From contig JAEOSA010000050.1 of assembly GCA_016840595.1 (NCBI GenBank), positions 1 through 10,745 on the forward strand: DNA of 10,745 nucleotides. Reading direction: 5' to 3'. The translations under genes and the position numbers were made by a program. This document shows, one piece after another, positions 5,896-10,745 of this stretch. Source of the DNA: Candidatus Hermodarchaeota archaeon. Its GTDB lineage: Archaea > Asgardarchaeota > Hermodarchaeia > Hermodarchaeales > Hermodarchaeaceae. How positions within the stretch are numbered: the first letter of the stretch is position 1; every line of letters begins with the position of its first letter. The notes beneath the pieces are model-generated. The model was not told the DNA's origin. It was given only the letters and a program-made list of their open reading frames with translations, and made no database searches.

Positions 5896-6603
5896 ATGCA
5901 ATTTGAACTTATGGTAAATAGTATTGGACTTGTCAGTTTAATTCCGGTCTTCCTGTTGATTATCCTCACCTTGTGGGGCGTCTTTACTAGCTCTGGTAGA
6001 GGCAGAATGCTCTCACTTCTAGGATTTCTAATCTTTCTAAGTGTGGCCGGAGCGCAATTGGTTGTCCAATTGACTCGCCTTTTAATACTCCCTCTGTTTT
6101 ATTGGAGTTTTTGGGGTACGTATATCGACTTCGGTTTAAAGGGAGTCTATATTTTCCTCATCGTCATATATGCAATAATCTTAGCCTTTCCTGACTTTTT
6201 CAGTGCACGCAAATGGATCGTCATTTTTCCCCTCATCGGATTTATTGCCTATGAGATACTCATGTACAATGCCCTTGCCATCTCTTTCCTTCTATATGGT
6301 AACGCTTGGCTAATTACAACGCTAGTTCTCGTCGTACTCTTCATGATGGTGATTCCACTGTATGGCACGTTTCAGTATACTCGACAGGACAGAATCCGTG
6401 GATCTCCCAAAGTGAAATGGATGTGGCTAATCACACTTGGCAACCTGCTCTGGGCTGGCGCATTGATTACGTTATTCGGAGGTTGGTATTTAGGACTCGA
6501 CCTCTCATTCTTCAGCTCTCTATCAGCAACAATAGTTAGTCTCCTGGCAATCAGCTGGTATCTAGTACTAATCGGCTATTTCTTCCAACTAAAAACAAGT
6601 TAA
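5896..6603 (+). CDS. Seven-helix integral membrane protein, unknown function
   Basis: The 235-residue protein is almost wholly hydrophobic, with helices near residues 8-30, 37-59, 63-98 (long, perhaps split), 107-125, 137-159, 172-193 and 205-229. Loops are short and there is no soluble domain. Charged residues are few: K/R clusters at about 33-36 (SGRGR), 105-106 and 163-173 (TRQDRIRGSPKVK) probably mark cytosolic loops. The layout resembles the seven-helix sensor modules found at the front of some archaeal kinases, but here it stands alone, and I recognise no specific family. The lysine and proton-carrier pattern of rhodopsins is not apparent. The ATG is supported by GGAG 9 bases upstream and a TATA box. 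The gene is monocistronic, between a divergent and a convergent neighbour. Confidence 0.75.
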   Translation: MQFELMVNSIGLVSLIPVFLLIILTLWGVFTSSGRGRMLSLLGFLIFLSVAGAQLVVQLTRLLILPLFYWSFWGTYIDFGLKGVYIFLIVIYAIILAFPDFFSARKWIVIFPLIGFIAYEILMYNALAISFLLYGNAWLITTLVLVVLFMMVIPLYGTFQYTRQDRIRGSPKVKWMWLITLGNLLWAGALITLFGGWYLGLDLSFFSSLSATIVSLLAISWYLVLIGYFFQLKTS

Positions 6604-6654
6604 CCGCGTTATCTTGAACCTAGCGTTAAACGATATATTTCAGCAGCTTCCAGT

Positions 6655-6709
6655 TCCACCAGGACCGGCAGGTTACTGGTCAGAAGAGACAGGCTGTCGT
6701 GCTGGTGGA
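6655..6709 (+). repeat. Inverted-repeat element able to fold as a three-way junction
   Basis: An 8-bp outer stem, TCCACCAG (6655-6662) with CTGGTGGA (6702-6709), encloses two hairpins: GACCGG (6663-6668) with CTGGTC (6676-6681) around a 7-base loop, and GACA (6688-6691) with TGTC (6695-6698) around a triloop. The first inner stem stacks directly on the outer one. A G-U pair makes the plus strand the better folder. It is G+C-richer than its flanks and lies between convergent stops (6603 and 6734), so it could be a two-way terminator or a small RNA. A further hairpin, CCGC-TAC-GCGG, follows at 6714-6724. Confidence 0.45.
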
Positions 6710-6733
6710 CCTCCCGCTACGCGGCGAAAGGGT

Positions 6734-7741
6734 TTACTTATACAACCAATCGTGTTGTTTGAACCAGTCTATAGTATCCTTTAGGCCAAACCGCGCGTCA
6801 GGGCACATTAATTTGTAGCCAGTTTCTTTGAGCTTTTGATTACTGAACCAGTAGTTGTTATACAGGAGAGCGATTGTAGCTTTTTCGACTTTGGGTTCAC
6901 AATCTTCCCTTCGTCGAGCTCTCCATTCCGACCACGCGGCTACAATCTTTAGCAGGAATCGTGGTAAAGAGATTCGAGTATAATGGATTTTTGTCTCTAG
7001 TAGCGGTGCCAGATAGGAAAGAAGATCATATTTTCGATAGGTGGAATCATCTACAACATTATACACTTCACCAATAGCCGCAGGATAATCAGTTAAATGA
7101 AGTGCTACTCCCACAACATCGAAAACGGAAACGAGGGGTACAAGTGTGTTCATATTCTTATGGATTACTTGGAGTTGTCCCTTGGCGACCATTCTGATAA
7201 TTGTGCCAATACCATAGCGATTGCGAGGGCCATAGATTGGTGCAGGGCGTAAGATTGTGAACGACATTTTGCTATCTGTGCATATTTTCTGAACAATTTG
7301 TTCCTGCTCCCATTTCGATCGATCATATGGGTTTGTCGGGTTCTTTGGGTCACATTCTCGAACAGGAGATGTGCTGGGAATTCCGTAAACTCCAGCGCTG
7401 CTCACGAGCATCAGCCGAGACACGCCAGCATTTATTGCGATTTGACATAAGTGTCGAGTTCCCTCGACATTAACGGAATACAAGTCTTCCCATTTTGCTG
7501 AATACTTGAACAATGCTGCAGCGTGATACACCACCTTAACTCCGCGGAGGACGGCTTCAAGTGATTTCGGATTACGAAGATCGCTGGGAATGAAGTCTGC
7601 CTTTGGATTGAGAAATGTCTTGTCAGCTTCTGGTACATCTGTAGCGCGAACAGAAAGCCCGTCCACGTTCAATAGGGCATCCACTAAATGGCTCCCCAGG
7701 AAGCCACAGGCCCCGGTTACCAACACTTGTCGCTCCTTCAT
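6734..7741 (-). CDS. NAD(P)-dependent epimerase/dehydratase, extended SDR family
   Basis: The 335-residue protein is a full-length extended short-chain dehydrogenase/reductase. The Rossmann fingerprint TGACGFLG is at residues 9-16. An acidic residue after the second strand (D35 in ATDVPE) suggests a preference for NAD over NADP. SDLR is at 53-56 and YHAAA at 72-76. The catalytic set is S114/S115 (VSSAGVYG) with Y139-x3-K143 (PYDRSK). The following LRPAPIYGPR segment is typical of sugar-nucleotide epimerases and of 3-beta-hydroxysteroid or dihydroflavonol reductase-like members. The C-terminal substrate domain does not let me name the substrate. ATG 7741 has a GGGAG sequence 9 bases upstream. 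The gene lies 21 bases behind a small membrane protein on the same strand, so both are probably co-transcribed, and the substrate may be a lipid or membrane-linked sugar. Confidence 0.92.
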   Translation of the reverse strand: MKERQVLVTGACGFLGSHLVDALLNVDGLSVRATDVPEADKTFLNPKADFIPSDLRNPKSLEAVLRGVKVVYHAAALFKYSAKWEDLYSVNVEGTRHLCQIAINAGVSRLMLVSSAGVYGIPSTSPVRECDPKNPTNPYDRSKWEQEQIVQKICTDSKMSFTILRPAPIYGPRNRYGIGTIIRMVAKGQLQVIHKNMNTLVPLVSVFDVVGVALHLTDYPAAIGEVYNVVDDSTYRKYDLLSYLAPLLETKIHYTRISLPRFLLKIVAAWSEWRARRREDCEPKVEKATIALLYNNYWFSNQKLKETGYKLMCPDARFGLKDTIDWFKQHDWLYK

Positions 7742-7762
7742 AATAGCCCTCTCCCAGTCTAG

Positions 7763-8158
7763 TTACAGCAAGCCCACCATCCCTGTTTGTCTTTCATGTT
7801 GACCAAACAGCAAATACCCTAAAAGAATGCCCAGATAGAGCCACAGGGGATACAGCAGAAAGAGAAACAGTGCGATGAAATCAATCAGTCCTGCTGTACT
7901 GAGATATTCAAACTGGAAGACGCAACTGTTAATCATGAAATCTCGTCCATTGACCGCTCTTAATGTCCATTGCCATATCCAATCGAACCATCCCAAGTTC
8001 AAGTAAAGTGATCCTGCAATAACCCAAAACAACAGAACCGTGACGACCCCAAGTATTTTGGTGGCATGCCGTGAAATGCGATACAACCACCGATTACGTA
8101 ACCACACAGTCACGGCTCCACACAATATGAGCAAAAAAGGATCGAGAAGGAAGCTCAT
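7763..8158 (-). CDS. Small three-helix membrane protein, first gene of SDR operon
   Basis: The 131-residue protein has hydrophobic stretches near residues 4-20 and 34-55 and a long one at 92-117. Between the last two is a polar/aromatic segment, W-T-L-R-A-V-N-G-R-D-F-M-I-N-S-C-V-F-Q-F-E (64-84), which looks like a conserved functional loop. I do not recognise a named family. The basic residues at 21-35 (RNRWLYRISRHATK) suggest a cytosolic loop between helices one and two. There is no SD sequence before ATG 8158, but a TATA-like run lies about 27 bases upstream, so the mRNA is probably leaderless. The stop is 21 bases before the SDR gene, in the same direction. Partnership with that enzyme is inferred from spacing only. 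Confidence 0.72.
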   Translation of the reverse strand: MSFLLDPFLLILCGAVTVWLRNRWLYRISRHATKILGVVTVLLFWVIAGSLYLNLGWFDWIWQWTLRAVNGRDFMINSCVFQFEYLSTAGLIDFIALFLFLLYPLWLYLGILLGYLLFGQHERQTGMVGLL

Positions 8159-8181
8159 ATTAGCAAACTAACGTTCCCTAC

Positions 8182-8189
8182 CATAAAAA
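8182..8189 (-). promoter_or_regulatory. TATA-like element, probable leaderless promoter
   Basis: The minus strand reads TTTTTATG, centred 27 bases ahead of ATG 8158. With archaeal spacing, transcription would start at or next to the ATG, consistent with the absence of an SD sequence. Confidence 0.45.
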
Positions 8190-8277
8190 CCCACAACATC
8201 AATTCCCCACTTAATTTTCATACAGATTCAAAAATTATAACCAAAAAAGTATGTGTAGTCCCAACGACTAGAGCCTC

Positions 8278-8286
8278 CATAAATTT
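8278..8286 (+). promoter_or_regulatory. TATA-like element of the alkyltransferase gene
   Basis: CATAAATTT is centred about 27 bases ahead of ATG 8309, so the message is probably leaderless or nearly so. The purine-rich AGGATGG between the two is only a weak SD sequence and would not be in such a transcript in full. Confidence 0.45.
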
Positions 8287-8308
8287 CACCACAGGATGGT
8301 AATTCAAA

Positions 8309-8863
8309 ATGATTGAACACTACTGGACGATACAGACAACTTTTGACAAAATGAGTATTGTCTGGATTGAAACAGATGCACAAGTCCTCGTGCAACATAT
8401 TTTTCTATCGAGCCCAAAACTCCCGGCAGAAGATAAGATGTTCAAGAAATTTCACCGTGCCATTCCAGGCACTTCAAAACAGGTCTTAGCCCTTGGAAAA
8501 CGGCTTCAAGATTTTCTAAACGGAAAAACTGTTGACTTTAATTTCGAACTACTTGACTGGGAATGTTGCTCGAAGACTCAGAAACGAGTCTTGCTCGCGG
8601 AGGCAGCGATTCCTCGAGGTTGGGTTAGCACGTATGGACGTATAGCGAATTTTCTTGGAATTCGACATGGTGCCCGAGTAGTGGGAGGTGCCTTGGCTCG
8701 CAATCCATTTCCCCTCATTATTCCCTGCCATCGAGCTATCAACGCGGACGGTAGTCTTGGTGGTTACCAAGGGGGAATCGAAATGAAACGTCGACTCCTT
8801 GCACAGGAGGGTGTCCTGTTCACTAGTACTGGAAAAGTTAGTCTGCACAAAGTCTTCTATTGA
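8309..8863 (+). CDS. ogt: Methylated-DNA--protein-cysteine methyltransferase (Ogt/MGMT)
   Basis: The 184-residue protein is a complete O6-alkylguanine-DNA alkyltransferase. In the family, the alkyl group is moved from O6 of guanine in DNA to an active-site cysteine in a one-use repair reaction. The active cysteine is C140 in IPCHR (138-142). Ahead of it lie the helix-turn-helix parts GWVSTYGRIANFLG (104-117) and GARVVGGALARNP (121-133), holding the nucleotide-flipping arginine (probably R123). GGYQGG and E167 follow. The first 85 residues correspond to the variable N-terminal domain. C86 and C87 are adjacent and unusual but outside the active site. ATG 8309 fits the TATA spacing; ATG 8351 is a less likely alternative start. 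Confidence 0.95.
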   Translation: MIEHYWTIQTTFDKMSIVWIETDAQVLVQHIFLSSPKLPAEDKMFKKFHRAIPGTSKQVLALGKRLQDFLNGKTVDFNFELLDWECCSKTQKRVLLAEAAIPRGWVSTYGRIANFLGIRHGARVVGGALARNPFPLIIPCHRAINADGSLGGYQGGIEMKRRLLAQEGVLFTSTGKVSLHKVFY

Positions 8864-8889
8864 AATCCCTAGAGTCTAATCTTGTTCTT

Positions 8890-8911
8890 CTTTGTCCAGT
8901 GAAGCACAAAG
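8890..8911. terminator. Hairpin with pyrimidine tract between convergent genes
   Basis: CTTTGT (8890-8895) pairs with ACAAAG (8906-8911) over a 10-base loop. A T-rich tract on the plus strand (8879-8893) lies ahead of and into the left arm. AATCCC and GGGATT extend the symmetry outward. It sits in the 76-base gap between ogt and the ATP-cone gene, whose stops face each other, so it may end transcription for either. Confidence 0.4.
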
Positions 8912-8939
8912 GGATTAGCAGTGTCCGGTTAAATAGAGG

Positions 8940-9194
8940 CTAATTGGTACGCCCTAATGTTCGGTCGTAGCGCCTCCATTTTTCTGGATATGCTTTGTCG
9001 GCTTTCGCTAGTTCTTCGAGGGTACGGGTACGGATGGCCTTTGTTTCGAGAAGTTCCGAGGGATCTGCTTCGATTTGCGCCGCGATTTCACGGGCAAGGC
9101 TGACTGGAGCCCCCGATTTAACACAAGCTACCACAATTTTTTCCTTGATGAACGGTTCAATTTTGCCAGATTTCTTCGTGACCGTTTTAACCAT
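8940..9194 (-). CDS. Standalone ATP-cone domain protein
   Basis: The 84-residue protein consists of little more than an ATP-cone. It opens with VTKKSGKIEPFIKEKI (5-20), the usual start of this nucleotide-binding regulatory domain, and continues through helices (VVACVKSG, LAREIAAQIEAD) to a Y-P-E-K-W-R-R-Y end. In ribonucleotide reductases and NrdR the ATP-cone senses ATP/dATP from the N-terminus of a larger protein; here nothing follows. It may act in trans or have another nucleotide-sensing role (inference). ATG 9194 has GGTGAT 3 bases upstream, a strong anti-SD match. An in-frame ATG at 9218 has none. It lies 78 bases after the methyltransferase gene on the same strand. An upstream GATAAAT element (about 9230-9236) suggests it may also have its own promoter. 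Confidence 0.8.
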   Translation of the reverse strand: MVKTVTKKSGKIEPFIKEKIVVACVKSGAPVSLAREIAAQIEADPSELLETKAIRTRTLEELAKADKAYPEKWRRYDRTLGRTN

Positions 9195-9197
9195 GGT

Positions 9198-9203
9198 ATC
9201 ACC
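9198..9203 (-). promoter_or_regulatory. Shine-Dalgarno site deciding the start at 9194
   Basis: The minus strand reads GGTGAT immediately before ACC-ATG. It matches the 3' half of the anti-SD partner and favours ATG 9194 over the in-frame ATG at 9218. Confidence 0.55.
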
Positions 9204-9272
9204 ACGCGCAGATAGCATGGAGCATTCTCATTTATCTTTCGGTGCTATTCGGGCTGTATTAATCGAACTTCA

Positions 9273-10025
9273 TCACTTACTGGGTTTCTCAGCGATCAGC
9301 GAATAATGGCGGTCTCTGTGCACATGAAGATCGAGGACCAGAAAATTTTGGAATACCGATCGAAGTTCCTCTTCCGAAAATAGGTGATGTGGAAGTCCCT
9401 TTTCGAACCCTTCTAAGGGAACGAAGGTTCTTGGCTCAACTTCTACACCGCGTTTTGTTGGATGATTTTGAGGAACAGGAACGGTCACCCACACTAGCCC
9501 TCCAGGTTTGAGGACACGCCACATTTCGCTAATCGTTTCCTCGATGTCTCTTATGCGATTATGGTGAATCACTTGCACACTGATGATAGCATCAAAAAAC
9601 TCGTCATCATAGGGGAGCTGCTGTATATCTGAGAGGGTTGCATGTGCCGTTAATCCTGCTTCCGCTAGCTGTTGGATGGTTTCGGTTAATCCCGTTGGTG
9701 CGAGATCGAGCCCAAACACGTCAAACCCCATTTTTGCTAAAAATACGGTGTGCCGCCCACTACCACACCCCAAATCTAAAACCCGTTTTACGCCCCGAGT
9801 TTCCAAGTGTTTAGCAATATTGGTCATTTCTCCATGAATGGGTTGACGGAGAAACTGACCCTTTGCATACATATGCTCCCAAGCCAATCGATCTACATCG
9901 GCTTCTTTTTCCCGTTTTGAGAAGGTGGTCACTTTCCTGTAATTTTCCTGATATTCAAGCTCGTATTTCTTCGCCCTATTTAAACCATGAGACAGATGGG
10001 AGAATTCCGTGCGAATTAATGACAT
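9273..10025 (-). CDS. Class I SAM-dependent methyltransferase
   Basis: The 250-residue protein has a classic Rossmann methyltransferase core. Motif I, VLDLGCGSG, is at residues 82-90; the acidic SAM-ribose residue is D107 (GLDLAP); DIQQLPYDDEFFDAIIS (133-149) covers motifs II and III; VIHH (152-155) and RVLKPGGLVWVTVP (170-183) follow. About 75 residues precede the core, with a W-E-H-M-Y-A-K-G-Q-F-L-R-Q segment often seen in small-molecule methyltransferases of the UbiE/tellurite-resistance-like group. The substrate cannot be read from sequence. The C-terminal tail has a PHHLFSEEEL segment shared by many such enzymes. ATG 10025 is preferred; TTG 10049 in frame is less likely, and neither has an SD sequence. 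It is divergent from the glycosidase gene across 76 bases, and the ATP-cone gene follows it. Confidence 0.88.
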   Translation of the reverse strand: MSLIRTEFSHLSHGLNRAKKYELEYQENYRKVTTFSKREKEADVDRLAWEHMYAKGQFLRQPIHGEMTNIAKHLETRGVKRVLDLGCGSGRHTVFLAKMGFDVFGLDLAPTGLTETIQQLAEAGLTAHATLSDIQQLPYDDEFFDAIISVQVIHHNRIRDIEETISEMWRVLKPGGLVWVTVPVPQNHPTKRGVEVEPRTFVPLEGFEKGLPHHLFSEEELRSVFQNFLVLDLHVHRDRHYSLIAEKPSK

Positions 10026-10037
10026 CGTATAGTACTT

Positions 10038-10049
10038 TTGCGAACGCAA
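10038..10049. promoter_or_regulatory. Dyad TTGCG-AA-CGCAA in a divergent promoter region
   Basis: It is a 5-bp inverted repeat with a 2-base centre, 12 bases ahead of ATG 10025 and 52 bases ahead of ATG 10102. In the 76-base space shared by the methyltransferase and glycosidase genes, a bound regulator could affect both. Short, found by eye. Confidence 0.3.
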
Positions 10050-10089
10050 GTTAATCTAAAAAGAGATGAGATGGCAAGAACTTGGAGAA

Positions 10090-10093
10090 GGAG
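10090..10093 (+). promoter_or_regulatory. Shine-Dalgarno site of the glycosidase gene
   Basis: AAGGAG ends 8 bases before ATG 10102 (GGAG at 10090-10093), a standard distance that fixes this start. Confidence 0.65.
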
Positions 10094-10101
10094 ATGTGAT
10101 A

Positions 10102-10745
10102 ATGCGGAAACGGCGTATAGTAGCCATCGTTTCTGTGTTCCTGCTGTTAGGTATGGTTAGTTGGCTCGTCCTTACCTACATCATATTGCCACCAGACGGA
10201 GAACTTCAAATTCAAACTACTGACGTGATTGGCACGGTCAACCAACTGGTCGGAGTGAACGATTACGGACCAGACATCACAGGGTTGTATGAGGACCAGG
10301 TTGGCTATGATTTGTTCCGTGATTTAGGGTTACAACGATTACGAGTATGGTGCCAATTTGGTGCGCAACTCGCGTGGGGGCTAGGATGGGGTTGGTATCA
10401 CACCATTTTCAACGGCTCATCGATGGCAGATGCCCAGAACCCGAACTTCTATAACTGGACCTATCTTGACATCCTCTTTGAAGTCGTCAACCAAACCGGT
10501 GCCCAACCCATTCTGACGTTTAACGGTTGTCCACGCTCCATTGCACAAGACGGGATGCCCAATAAACCTCCACTAAATTATGATGTCTACGCAGAAGTGG
10601 TGGCCCGCGTGTTAATGCATTACACTCAGGATTGGCCTGGAGGTTCAGGTCACACCTATTCCATTGATTATGTCGAAATTGGGAACGAACCCAACCTTGA
10701 ACCATTCTGGAATGGCTCGTCACAAGAATTCTTTGACTTATATGC
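10102..10745 (+). CDS. Membrane-anchored GH39-like glycoside hydrolase (3' end missing)
   Basis: The frame is open to the window edge, showing 214 residues. The product begins MRKRRI and a hydrophobic stretch (about 6-29) ending in PPDGE, a signal peptide or, with no clear cleavage site, an uncleaved anchor, so the enzyme should act outside the cell. The rest resembles the first half of a clan GH-A TIM barrel: LFRDLGLQRLRVW (71-83), ILTFNG (137-142), then VEIGNEPNLEPFWNG (191-205) with EFFDLY. In family 39 and relatives (beta-xylosidase, alpha-L-iduronidase) the glutamate of the N-E-P motif, here E196, is the acid/base; the nucleophile would lie beyond the window. The NEPNL-x2-FW-(x)n-FF-x-LY pattern points to GH39 more than to GH5, but other GH-A families remain possible. 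Substrate is unknown; a plant or microbial polysaccharide is a reasonable guess. Confidence 0.8.
   Translation, partial: MRKRRIVAIVSVFLLLGMVSWLVLTYIILPPDGELQIQTTDVIGTVNQLVGVNDYGPDITGLYEDQVGYDLFRDLGLQRLRVWCQFGAQLAWGLGWGWYHTIFNGSSMADAQNPNFYNWTYLDILFEVVNQTGAQPILTFNGCPRSIAQDGMPNKPPLNYDVYAEVVARVLMHYTQDWPGGSGHTYSIDYVEIGNEPNLEPFWNGSSQEFFDLY

Noticed and set aside
6609..6716. Open minus-strand frame of about 35 codons with protein-like wording
   Set aside because: No usable start after the upstream stop except a late GTG, and it overlaps the folded element. Too short to support.
3451..6730. Near-identical 14-mers CTACGCGGTGAAAG (3451-3464) and CTACGCGGCGAAAG (6717-6730)
   Set aside because: With one mismatch in 14 bases, several such pairs are expected by chance in a window of this size, and flanks do not match.
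1..10745. CRISPR array, insertion sequence or integrase genes
   Set aside because: No regularly spaced repeats, transposase or recombinase motifs, or terminal repeats flanking genes were seen.

Overview
The window looks archaeal. It carries a DUF2299-type protein (a family described from archaea), several small zinc-ribbon/membrane proteins of a kind common in archaea, and TATA-like elements about 25-30 nt ahead of likely transcription starts. Some genes have clear Shine-Dalgarno (SD) sequences such as GGAGG, AGGTG or GGTGAT. Others have a TATA-like element so close to the ATG that a leaderless mRNA is likely. The mix of small zinc-ribbon membrane proteins, a B12-type radical SAM enzyme, a standalone ATP-cone protein and an anchored GH39-like glycosidase would fit an Asgard or related lineage. 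No marker gene here settles the lineage, so that is inference.

Layout. Positions 1-1784 (+): the 3' part of a radical SAM enzyme, translationally coupled by an ATGA overlap to a six-helix membrane protein with two Cys/His clusters. Positions 1798-4022 (-): four separate small genes, namely a zinc-ribbon/LiaF-TM-like protein, a DUF2299 protein, an unrecognised 128-residue protein, and a membrane protein with a C-terminal zinc ribbon. Positions 4023-4598: a 576-base region without a protein gene. It holds several stem-loops followed by T-tracts (possible structured RNA), then a very A+T-rich block with a perfect 16-bp palindrome. Positions 4599-5623: trmO (+) and a helical protein of unknown function (-), meeting tail to tail with a 4-base overlap.

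Positions 5624-6603: a divergent promoter region and a seven-helix membrane protein (+). Positions 6604-6733: a short convergent spacer with a potential three-way-junction fold. Positions 6734-8158 (-): a small membrane protein followed 21 bases later by an extended SDR epimerase/dehydratase, probably one operon. Positions 8309-8863 (+): an O6-alkylguanine-DNA alkyltransferase. Positions 8940-10025 (-): a SAM-dependent methyltransferase followed by a standalone ATP-cone protein. Positions 10102-10745 (+): the start of a membrane-anchored, extracytoplasmic GH39-like glycoside hydrolase that runs off the window.

Most genes are housekeeping or accessory singletons with their own promoters, so I see no single large multi-gene system. 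The least explained parts are the radical SAM/zinc-membrane pair, the structured non-coding stretch at 4158-4369, the junction-like element at 6655-6709, and the small-membrane-protein/SDR pair.
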